Of a stretch of 55,566 nt of DNA, positions 21,685 through 31,829 are shown piece after piece. Each line of letters starts with the position of its first letter. The stretch's first letter is position 1. A program made the position numbers and the translations under genes. The stretch spans positions 1 to 55,566 of the forward strand of contig JAPEVF010000282.1 of NCBI GenBank assembly GCA_029747585.1, read 5' to 3'. The stretch is from Pleurotus djamor. Taxonomy: Eukaryota; Basidiomycota; Agaricomycetes; Agaricales; Pleurotaceae. The notes beneath the pieces are model-generated. The model had not been told where the DNA came from. It made no database searches and saw nothing but the letters and a program-made list of their open reading frames with translations.

Positions 21685-23279
21685 ATGACTGGCATCAATC
21701 CGGAGGCTTTCTTGCTTCTGAGCCTGGAAAATGCGAGGCTGAGGACACCGACGAATACATTCGCTGGGGTCTTGGGCTTGCAGTGTGTTACTGTGACGAT
21801 CCCGGTCAATCAGGAAAAGTCTGCGACGGGGGACACGCGCGATGTGTTTCTCGTGTTCTCCATTGGCGGCTACGAAGCACCCATCGACCCGACGCGCACC
21901 ATCACATATCATCGATCGGACAAAGGCGCCAGAACGTACTCCTTCCTCCCTACTGAGACGGATAACGCGGAGTTGGTCTTGACTGTCGTTCCCCCGGAGG
22001 GTGATGCAGCCTTTGAAGAGGACTTGGAGACCTTCAATGGCATACTTACGCAGTACGCGAACTTCCAAGGGGCACCCCCGACGTCGACCCCAATTCCAGA
22101 TGCGGTCGATACTGCAACACCTCCCACCTATGCCAGCATCGGGGCATCGGGCCCAGCGAACCCAAGCGACCTGCGGGGGCATCTCATTTTGGTGAATGAA
22201 GACAATGGCGAGGTAGTCGGGGAGTTTGATCACAAATTCGCGGTACGGGAGGATCCTAAGCTTGGTGAGAAGGGCAGGGAGAATGAACCTGTGTTCATTG
22301 AGATCCCTGAGGATGGGGCGCAGGCGTTGAGGCGCGATGATGCACACGCGAGAGAGCTTTTCGCTCGTGCTATACCACCCGATCAACAGAATTGGATAAC
22401 CAAGTCGGCTAATATACTCAGGTGTGCACGAAGATACCGTCTACGGCAGTATTCCTAACTCGTTTTTTGACAGTCATACCATCTCCGCCTCGACCAATCT
22501 ACTGCTTACCACAGTAACGGCCGCTTCAAATTATTATATCGCTCATTCTACGCCTTCACCCCATGCTTCGTCCACCTCACTTAACAGAGGTACACCATCG
22601 ACTCCTGGGGCATCGACATCTTCATCGCCTACACCACCACCTCCTCCACCGCCTCGCGCACTCGTTTTCCTGACATCGGAGAAGACACGAAAGGGCCTAA
22701 ACACGGTCCACGCTGTAACAGGGCAAGCCGTCCAAATCAGCTCCAAGACCGTAGGCATGATCGATACCTTCGTTCGCAAAGCTGTTGGTGGTAGGGAGAA
22801 GTGTAAAGAGTCGAGATTAGTTCGTGCAGCCGCTGCAGCTAGCCCACCGAGGACTTTCCCTGGTACAGCTGCTGGACCTGGGGATCAAACTTATCTGTCT
22901 CCTACACCTGTCCGACCGGGCGAGAAACCAGCTTTACCACCGAGGCGGTCTCCCTCTCCTGGTCCTCCTTTACTTCCCCCTCGCGGTCCGGACCAGAAAC
23001 CCCACAAATTGTCGACCATCGGCAAGGTTATCCTGTCGGCTGACCTCTTGTTGTCGACGCTTGATCATTCCACTCGTCAGGCTCTCGATGTCGGCACGGA
23101 GAGGATTGGTGCCGTTGTTGGGCATAAATACGGCGCTGAAGCTAAGGAGAGTTCTTTGATGATGGCGGGAAGTGCGAGGAATATTGGCTTGGTTTATGTG
23201 GATATGAAGGGGGTTGGAAGGAAGGCGATTTTGAGGACGGCAGGGTTGGAATTTNGTCAAGGCTCGTGTGAGACACTAA
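21685..23279 (+). CDS. Senescence/spartin-domain protein
   Basis: Two exons (21685..22421 and 22474..23279) are separated by a 52-nt GT..AG intron. When the N at 23255 is treated as superfluous the frame closes at 513 residues. The C-terminal half matches the senescence domain shared by plant senescence proteins and animal spartin: SHTISASTNLLLTTVTAASNYY, then KTRKGLNTVHAVTGQAVQISSKTV, and ILRTAGLEF-VKARVRH at the end. Proteins of this family associate with lipid droplets or membranes; that is family knowledge, not shown here. A Pro/Ser-rich linker separates it from an N-terminal region with an unassigned beta-rich fold. Reading the N literally changes the last residues and extends the frame a few codons, which spoils the family match. 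Confidence 0.8.
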
Positions 23280-23473
23280 TTATATAGGCCCCCAAATGTA
23301 AAGAATACCCCGATTCATTCCCAATACTCATAAATGCGTTAAGCAAGTATCATAATCATTGTAAGTACTCTAGCAAGTACTAAAGGAAAGGTCTATTCTA
23401 AATGCATTCTACAGGGTAGAGGATAACGAACGAAAACTTCTGTAAGGAAACAATACAACCATTTGTCTAAGAA

Positions 23474-24534
23474 TTACTTGGAACTAACTTTACCGGGAAC
23501 AAACAACCATGCCAGCGTAATCAATAGGCGAATACCGGTAGCGACACCCAAAGTGCCTGCAGCACCAATTTGGTGCAGAATGGCGCGAGCGGTGAAACCA
23601 CCGATAAAGATAGAGGAAGCGAAGATGAGTTTATGGTCCCTTGTCCTCACAGAATGTCGGAAAGAGAACAACCGGGGATCCGTCATGAGCTCCACCCAGA
23701 CAGTAGTAAGAACAACTAGAAGAGGAGATTAATGAGCGTTCGTCAGAAACCAGAGACGATCAAACGTACTGGTAGTGGTGAATTGTGTGTTGAGCCGCTT
23801 CGCAACGATGCCCTGCAGACCCAAGCTAGCACTCATAAACCCGATACACACAAACGTGAGCGTATTCGTCCAAGCGGGGTCGCCTCTATCATCGGCAATA
23901 CTCTGGCGTATCGGTGAATTCGGATCACTAACATCCTGGTTGCTCTTCCAGATCGCCAAGGCAGCGGCCATCGTGAAGAGAGCCTGGACGAATGTTCCGA
24001 GTACTAGCCATCGACGGGTTGCTGCGCCGATGCGGTCACCGATGCGTCCCAAAAAAGCACCCATGTTGAAGGTGATGAGCGAACACAGAGCTTGCTGGTC
24101 GGCTTTGTGAAATGAGAAATCTTGGAAGCCTGACGGCGAAACTTCAAACAATCGTGCGATCGCCAGTGAAAGCTATGGCCCAGGACGCATTAAGCACATC
24201 CGAACATTTGGATAAAGAAAAGAGGGTACCTGGACAAAATTTCCTGTCTGGAAGCCACACCACACAAAGATCGCAGAGAATGAGATAGCATCTCTGCAGA
24301 TCGCGTTAACGGTCAGAAAATAAGCGTAAGTGAAGAATGGCGAACGCACATAAATCCAGTCATGAAACAGAACGCCGCCAACGGTCCAGTGGCCTGAGAC
24401 GTATCGATTTCCGAGTTCAAGTACGTCCATAAAGACGAGGTTGAGAGTGGTACAGTTTCTGGGACCTTCTCCGGGTCGACTGTGCTTTTCGAGGGCCCCA
24501 CTGCGTTAGAATCGTTTACTTTAGCCGCTGCCAT
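23474..24534 (-). CDS. DUF1275 (YoaK-like) integral membrane protein
   Basis: Four exons (24350..24534, 24230..24293, 23770..24172, 23474..23715, complement) give 297 residues with clean GT..AG introns of 54-57 nt. The exon 1-2 junction recreates TGFIDAISFSA, and exon 2 contains FVWCGFQTGN, both hallmarks of the DUF1275/YoaK family. At least five hydrophobic segments follow, including ALCSLITFNMGAFLGRIGDR, VLGTFVQALFTMAAALAIW, TFVCIGFMSASLGLQGIVA and the last, GVATGIRLLITLAWLF. The biochemical function of the family is not established; a transporter-like role is often supposed. The N-terminus is a Ser/Pro-rich cytosolic-looking tail. An in-frame upstream Met at 24618 exists, but 24534 gives the more typical start. 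Confidence 0.85.
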
Positions 24535-25104
24535 CGCTTTGAGCGGTGAAGTAGTCCTCGTCGTGGATGGATAAACGAAGTCAAAACGAAGTTTATGAGA
24601 AAAGTGCGGCGACCTCATGGAAACCCGGGGCCCCGGACGGAATCATGATCGGTTCCCACGGTTCCCCGTCCCGAGGCCGGCTACTCCGAGTACTCTTCCT
24701 CCTCGTCCCATTCGTTTGTCCCGCTTTCCTTCAAATTCTCTGCTAACCACATCTCAGATAAACTCCTAACTCAACTGGGGCAATCCTGCCCAAACATAGG
24801 AACAGATTCTCTGACTCCATGGACATGCGAATTCCGTTTTTTATTAGATCATTACATGCCTCTTTACGCCCAAAGGGTTTTGACGGTTTGCCGGTGTTCA
24901 GCTGGTGTTCAGTACGGCATAAATCAAGGGCTGTGTACACTGTCTCGTGATGCATTTGCATATGGCTGTCGCCCCCAAGTCGCCCCAATTTCGCAAGTGA
25001 ATGAACAAGGCGCTGGCCAACTCTTATCACTAAAGCCACCTTATTGCCGTGCGTATATACGATCTTTGGACTGAGGACTGGACTAAAGAACGAACTCTAG
25101 GCTA
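24535..25104. other. Divergent intergenic region
   Basis: This lies between the minus-strand DUF1275 gene and the plus-strand F-box gene and presumably carries both promoters. No gene or convincing regulatory site was recognised. Confidence 0.5.
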
Positions 25105-26413
25105 ATGGAAGCCCGTTTTTATGAGCTCAACTTGGATATCCTCGAACCTATCATCGGCTGGTTGGACCTGCACTCGCATTTCAATTTGTGCTTGGTTTCG
25201 CACAAGACGCTTGAGTACCTAGCGACAGGATTTCTGCGTCGATGCGACCTCAAATACCTGGATGACGATACAGGAAGCCTGGACACGCTCGCGCTCGACC
25301 AAGAGCGCTCTACAAGGCTCCTCTTCGTGGTGCTTGGTCTGTCTGGACGTGTCATGAGAGTGCGAAATCTTCGATGCACGTTCTACGACCCGGATTGGCG
25401 ATTTTCCTTACAGCTCTCCGCACTCCAGTGTCTTCTACAGTCGATCAGCAGCGTCCAAACCATCTCCCTCAACTTCACTTTCGTTTCGACTGCCAAAATT
25501 TCTGACTGCCATCAATGGATCAAGATCATCGAAGCACTGGCAGAAAAACTTCCTTCGGAGGTATCAGTTCTTTCCTGGCGCTCCTCGATGTATCATCTAC
25601 CATCTGATGAAGCATCCTCCTGTGATGCCTCGTCCCTGCCTTTAACTTTGGGTGCCGTTGGCTTCAATTCCATCACATCTTTGAGCCTCCAATGTTGCAA
25701 TTGGGACTCTAACGACTGGAGCAGACTCGGACTCAACCTAGTCCTTCCGTCGTTGAAGGAACTACGCACTTTCACAGCCATCAGATCCCCCTACATGTTC
25801 CTCAAATTCCTTCGACGGCACCCCACAATTAGCCTCTTGCATCTCCATGACTTCATGGAATGGGAGCCATTCCAGGTCTTCCGTGCACCAGATTTTCTGC
25901 CGCGTCTACAGTCGCTTCACGCCCCCATCGCATTCATCGTCACATTTTTTNGATGAGCAGTACATTGGAGCCAAGTCGCATCTCACCGACTTGGAAATAA
26001 TCTGCCGTCCTTGCTACCCTTTGGCGGCTGCTGACCGTTGGCGGGACGTCTCCACATGGATTGGCAACCTACCTCGACAACTCGACGGACTACCGGTGAC
26101 AATGAAAGTCGTCGCTGATACGTGTTGGTTAGATAATCCCCCATCTCTCCCCGTTCCCTCTGTCTCCATCACGGGACTCATCTTGGACTTTGGGCCGGAG
26201 CTCTGGGTTGGGGTCGCTCGTGAGCACTGGATGGCGCTCCCGAGGTGGTTGAGCCAGTTTGGAGTCCTTGAATGGCTGAAAATGCAGAGTGTGGGGTATT
26301 ATGAACAGTTGACGGCAACCGCGACTGGGTTTACCGACAAGGTTTTCGCTCAGTTGCCGAGTATGAACACGGTTGAACTTGACGGACATTCTTATTCGCG
26401 TCTCAAAGCATAG
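25105..26413 (+). CDS. F-box-like protein (frame broken only by an N)
   Basis: The N-terminus ELNLDILEPIIGWLDLHSHFNLCLVSHKTLEYL fits an F-box-like domain, the Skp1-binding element of SCF ubiquitin ligases. A leucine-rich C-terminal region, for example GFNSITSLSLQCCNWDS and LPSLKELRTF, would be the substrate side. Read literally the frame stops just after the N at 25951. If the N is dropped the sequence continues IVTFF-DEQYIGAKSHL and runs to the stop at 26413, giving 435 residues in one exon. The near-perfect continuation argues that the N is a sequencing placeholder rather than a base. The substrate is unknown. It is the first of a run of F-box genes. Confidence 0.75.
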
Positions 26414-26913
26414 TGTGGCCATGTTGATTCACGTCTATACGGTCTCCATCCCATCTGTTTTGTTTGTGGTGATCTTGTCTCTTGTTCTCTTGTTTCCCTT
26501 TCCCTCGTTTCTTTCAGTCGGTCCGCTTTGTATCCAAAAGTACTTCCTTCTCTGCCTTCTTTATATCACCACCTTCTTTAAACACTCCTCGGACTTCCTA
26601 CATCAGTTACTGCCTAGATCGAGGATGACAGGGGTCCCAGCTTTTCACTTCACGCGTCTACAAAGACGCCTCACGAACTTCCAGACCTTTCTAGTTTCTA
26701 CCACCACTTCCAAGGTCGTTGTCTGGTTCATCGTATGTAACAGTCTGTAATGTTACAAGCATGTTTCTCTGTTTCTCTTCAATGTCAGCTAGTGATGAGG
26801 GCCAGTCTAAGGGCCCTCGTAGAGTGAATGATCGATGGCGGTGACAGGCTACAGCCCTGTCAAGGCAAGGCTTGGCCACTGGCAATTGTTACCTCTGACC
26901 TCAACTTCAGCAA

Positions 26914-27935
26914 ATGTCTTCACAGTGCGTTCATGACGACCCCCATAGAGGCTGAGAATGCAGTGACCTACCGTTATATATAGGCCTCAAGAAAAACACA
27001 GCAAGTTCTTCGATCTGAGCGCCGAAGTTCTTGACGAAATTATTGGCCACCTCGATAACCTACACTCTTTCCGACTATGCATGCTTTCTCGCCGAGTTCA
27101 TCAATACCTTCTCCCGAGCTACCTACGCAAGTGCGGGATAACTCATTCAGAGGCTTTGGATGCCCTTACGTTGAACGCAGACAAGGCAACAGAAAACGCG
27201 TTCAGACTGGCCAGGACTTCCCCGCTTATATCCAAGGTTCGACACCTACAGTGCAAATTCCATTTCCCCGAGTCTCAGCTACTCTGGGAGTTTCGTAGCA
27301 TCTATGGGGTCCTGGCGAAGCTGGAGAATGTCGAGCGTGTAACCTTGGACTTTGAAAATCTGCATTGCATTGGGCTTAATGCTCGTCCTTACATCAAACA
27401 AACGGATGAATGGCAAGACGCGTTCGTCACCATTTTACGCAAGATTATGGAAGCCTCGCCATCAACCCTGGAGATAGTCGGGAGAGTTCACGCTCTGTGG
27501 TTCATCCCTCTGACTTTTAACCGTGTTCTTCATCCTGACGAACAAACTCTTCCCTTTGGGTTGCTCCACAGCTTGAAGAACAGGTTCACCCCGAAATGGA
27601 TCATGCGAAGAAGGCTGGATAAGGATTGGCCCCCGCCTTGCGAATCCGCGGTATTCCAACGAGTGTTCCGTGATACCAGCCTCAGTTCTATCACGAGTCT
27701 TTCCCTCCGCTCCAGCGACATATCAAGCCATGAATGGGCCTTGATTGGTCCTTATGTTTCATTCCCAAATCTCGCCGAGCTATCACTTGACTTGGAGCCA
27801 CTGGGTTCTTTCGAAGCGATTAGCGGGCGGGATGGTGCGGCCATAAGTGGAGGGATGCATAGCCGCGTGAGGTTGGTGAGAGATGAGAAAATGGCCTTGA
27901 AGGTCACCAAATCCGATTGTACAAGATTTTGCTGA
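26914..27935 (+). CDS. F-box-like protein with rearranged 3' end
   Basis: A short first exon (26914..26924, Met-Ser-Ser plus two bases) is joined across a 59-nt GTGCGT..TATAG intron to 26984..27935, giving about 320 residues. The second exon begins with FFDLSAEVLDEIIGHLDNLHSFRLCMLSRRVHQYL, an F-box-like segment closely resembling that of the gene at 25105. Leucine-rich sequence follows up to LAELSLDLEPLGSF. The last 35 or so residues lie antisense to an F-box-like gene on the other strand and do not look like leucine-rich repeats. The 3' end therefore appears to be a rearrangement junction near 27830, leaving a shortened product. It may still bind Skp1, but the normal substrate domain is cut. 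Confidence 0.65.
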
Positions 27936-28219
27936 ACGTTGTCGCTAAATGAGAATGTATGAACGAGCTTGGAAAGGCTCGTGTTCCCCAAAAGAACGAC
28001 ATGGAGATGAGAAAGGCGAGGAGGTGTTAATATCGTAGATGGGTCATGTTTTTCTATATTGATCTTGCTGGATTCAGTGAGATAAAGAGATTCGTAGAGG
28101 ATGGGGGTGTAAATGGAGTAGAAGGAACGAGAAACAAGAAGGAGATGGCGGATGGGACGACGATCTTCGAGGGAGTTAGTGTAATCGGTGATGATCATAC
28201 TAAGGATTTCAGGTGGTAG
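27830..28219 (-). pseudogene. F-box gene fragment, tail-to-tail with its neighbour
   Basis: On the minus strand a CCAG acceptor at 28220 opens LPPEILSMIITDYTN, followed by RRPIRHLLLVSRSFYSIY, a typical F-box-like start. The frame continues with VHTFSFSDNVQQNL and a leucine-rich SLTNLTRLCIPPL. After roughly position 27830 the frame runs antisense through the coding end of the plus-strand F-box gene and loses F-box-protein character. No full-length C-terminus exists. The upstream exon was not identified. It is best read as the 5' part of an F-box gene truncated by a rearrangement that joined two F-box genes end to end. Confidence 0.55.
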
Positions 28220-28858
28220 CTGGATGAAGGTCAGCTAAAGCATCTGCATACGAGCTCTACAGTTTTCATACCTGCACACACATCTGAGTCGACTCCGCTA
28301 GAGGGCGAGGTGGACACAAGAACACGGTAAGAGTGACATCCGAGTCAGAGCATCACGCATCAAGCTTCAAGTATTGACCGTGAGAAACCGATTCCTCACG
28401 GTCACTAATGCGGGCTGGGCATTTTCCAAGTGTTCTGAAGCATCGACCGTTTCCCTCCGTGTACTCTTCTGGGAAGCGTCGAGGTCAAAAACTCAGGTCA
28501 AACATGGAGAAAATCGTTTGAAGCTCTCAAGTCCTCGAATAGGAGTACTTGCCCCTGAGAAACGGTTCACACGTGATCGCTTTCGGATTCACACACAGCC
28601 GCTCCTGCCTTCTTACTTTCTTTCTCCACTAGCCTACCTCAGTTCCATCAGTTTCGTCTATAAATTAATGGACTTGCTTGCTTCCCGAATTACGCGCAGT
28701 TTCTTCGTCTCTATGCGTTGCACACGTCCGACCAACCTCAACCTGGTTCAGGACGACTTTTTGCATATCAAGTTCGAGTCTTGGATATCACCCTCCAATC
28801 CACCTACCAAGCGTGCGTCTCGCAAATCTCTCCCCCGGTCAGTAACACACCCCATCAG

Positions 28859-30988
28859 GCTAACGACGGAGTATCGGCACCTCGCAATCGATCCGTACCG
28901 CATCCCACGTCACCAATCAACCCGCCTCCCCATCCACGTACCTCGGAAGAACCAACCTCGAAATCTCCACTCCAAGACGATCCTATGCATGACGAAGCAG
29001 CGCTAGCGAAATACGAGCATGGTCCTAGAAGACAGGAATGAATGACGTGGTTGTTGATGAGGCATCAGACTCTGTCAGTTTGGCTCGACGGATTGGAACC
29101 TGTGCACGGTGCGCTTTTTCATTCGTGTTCCCCATCCCAAGCGTCTACGATTCACTTACTGTACTCACTGCACAGCTCTCCCCGGTGTCACGATGGCCTC
29201 AATTGCGTTCCTCGCCGTCCCTGTCCTCCTCCCCGGCCTGGCATCTCGGATCAAGCAATCCCGAATACTCCACTTCAAGTCGTTCTCATTCTCGGGAAAG
29301 CAGCGTTGTACCTCTTTGAAAGTAGTCCTAGAAGATGGGAGCGAGCGACTCAGTCGTTGACGAGTTATCCGGCGCCCCAGGTTTGGTTGGATGAACGGGA
29401 AAGATGATCAAGGTGCGCTTTCTCTTTACGTTACCCATCTACGGCGCCCAAAAAAACCCACACTGCGATTTTTGAACAGCTCTACCCGCTATATCTCAAC
29501 TCTCAAACGCGCTTGCAACCGTCCATATCGACCTCCCTCTCATGGTACCCCCGGAAGAGCAACCTCCGAAACTTGGATGTCCCTCACATCTAAGACACGG
29601 AAAAGCGACGCACCGCTGTCACGAACGTCGTCCTCGAAGGCTGGACTGATTGGCTTTGTCGTTGAGGAGATATTCAAGCTCGTTGGTACGGGTTGGTTCA
29701 TTGAGAGCGGAACTGGAAACGGTCCGTTGGAACCACCTTTTTCCTTTCTCTTGAGGTTGATTAATCACGATATGCATTCTGCTGACAGCTCTCGTCGTCG
29801 TATGTACCGTCTGCAAGATCTCGAGGTCGTCTCCGAGTCGAGCCGCCGTTGTCATCACCGTCACCGACCTCATCCCGTCAACATTTGCGCCTTCACGACG
29901 AAGGGCAACAGATCCGTCAATGCGCGCGCTGTCAAATGGAAGGAGAGGCGTAGACGCTGCTGTCGTATGTGAGCTCATCGGCGGGTTTTGGTTTGGAAGG
30001 AGGATGGGAGAAACTTCACGTCTCGTGAACTGGTGCGTCCCCTCTTGTGGAGCCGTTTCGTATACTTGATGTATCTTGTCTAGATCAGTATCGTGTTCCG
30101 ACCGCCTGGTATAAATTGGGTATACACCCTTGGACGCGCTGCGACTTTGTGCACCACCGAGAACACAACAGGTTACAAACGGTAGGCTCTCCCCTCCTTC
30201 GTCCCAAATTCCCAAAATGTGCTTACTCCACCTCGTAGGCAGCTCCCGCCACTCAGACGTGTTCAGAGCAATACCACCACCGCTTCTGTTTGCCCTCGAG
30301 CGAGAAGACCAAACTCCGAACCATCGACTCCCCCAAGATTGAACGCGCGATAAAGCCGTGTCAGGCCGTCCCGAACATGGCCCTCGCGTGCGGGATACTT
30401 TTCGATCTCGTTGGTATCATTGGCTTCAATGAGTGGGGAAAGTGAAATTGTCAGTCTCGACCGCCTTGTTTCTTCACGTTCAAATAAACTGCTTACCCTC
30501 TGTATTCCTCAGGCTTCTATATACGTCACCTCCGCGATATGGGATACCCTCGAGCTGCCTTCGAGCCATCAGTACCGCCGTATCCCCCGATGCACTCGGA
30601 ATTCTTCCAAGTTCACGACCCCAAGGCTGTCTACGAAGCGCGAAAACAGCACCAAGGACCCTTCACGCAACGCTAAAAGATGGGAGGCAACCGACTCAGC
30701 GTTGATGTTGTGTAGTTACTCGAGTTCAAACTCGGTTTGGGTGGTAGGAAAGGGGAAAGCGGTGAGTCCCATTCTCTAGAGACATGGTCTCGTTTGACAT
30801 CGCTCACTCATTCGAGCTCATAGATAAGTCTCGGAGGTCCAGGATACGTGCATTGTGGTGGTATCAGACCAAGACCCGCTTCACATATCACTCGAACACT
30901 TCGAATATTTGCTTGCTCGAGTACGGTGGCGTTTCAATACGGTGGGGGCTGGAGATGGGTTTCTCCTCAATGGGAAAGATGACAGCAG
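28859..30988 (+). repeat. Tandem array of ~304-bp exon-intron units (degenerate gene)
   Basis: At least six similar exons follow each other: 28859..29108, 29176..29412, 29480..29721, 29789..30032, 30239..30449, 30513..30761, with a shorter 30824..30988. The first three introns are each exactly 67 nt, and the unit 2 exon is 237 nt (79 codons). Acceptors are followed by a recurring CTCTnCCCG start, and donors are GTGCGC, GTCCGT, GTGAGT or GTACGT. Translated pieces align between units: EAALAKYEHGPRRQ, KAALYLFESSPRRWERATQSL and KRWEATDSALMLCSYSSS. Several units carry stops or shifted frames, so the array looks decayed. No known domain was recognised. A homologous array lies at 53.3-54.5 kb on the other strand. 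Whether any of it is still expressed is unknown. Confidence 0.6.
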
Positions 30989-31829
30989 GTACGTAGTTAA
31001 TGCGGTATGCCGTCTTGGAGTCGAAGAAGCTGTTGACCTACAACATTAGTAGATACCGTCTGGTTCCACCTTGTACCTTTGGATGCTCACCGCTGTCGCT
31101 TGCTTTACAGTATGGCATCGCGTTCCTATTCTCGGCAACGAGGACATCTTAAACGTGATCTTTATCAAGCCCCGCGGCCAGAAGCGGTCACGAACAAGAC
31201 ACTGGAGAGTGGTGACGAACGGAGGAGTCATTTGGTAGTCATTCGCATCCATCATGGCCAAGCACGATGGTCGTGGTGAATTTATCCATCTCCCCCTCTA
31301 GCGCAGTTCCAAAGGCGCACATTTTCGATGGGTGTAGTAGCCGTTTCGACTGCCGCTCGCTCGAACGCCATTGTACCACAATCAGTACAGCTTGGTACCC
31401 CCAAGCGCTGACCGTGGTTCCTTCATCTCAGGTTCAACGACCACATGGCGGAGCTGCCCTAGCACTATTGGTGCGTAGAGATGGACGGTGCGGAGTTGTA
31501 GTTGCGAATCCTTCAGGTACATGTAGGATGATGTAAACGGACACGTTGTCAATGTTCCATACATACTTTGTCAATTCCAATCTACGGATAGGTTGTTGGT
31601 CCATGGAACCGAGAGTACTAGAATTCGACGTTCAGCCTCTCCTTATAGAGTATCTAATAAACTACGCCTCAGACCCGCACGGTCGCCGATCGCTTGCACA
31701 AGTTTTGTCAATGTTCCAGACGTTCTTCAGTCTGCATTCTACTCTCTAGAAGGATGATCGATTACCGACTGTGATTGGTTTCCAAGTAGTTTTCACGCAG
31801 TCAATCAAGCTTCTGATGCTCCTAAGTCA

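Noticed and set aside
26373..26750. 125-residue hydrophobic plus-strand frame after the first F-box gene
   Set aside because: It overlaps the F-box stop and is T/C-rich 3' untranslated sequence, which always gives Leu/Phe/Ser/Val translation.
28376..28403. Hairpin GACCGTGAG ... CTCACGGTC
   Set aside because: A 9-bp perfect inverted repeat alone is weak and nothing nearby suggests an element or RNA gene.
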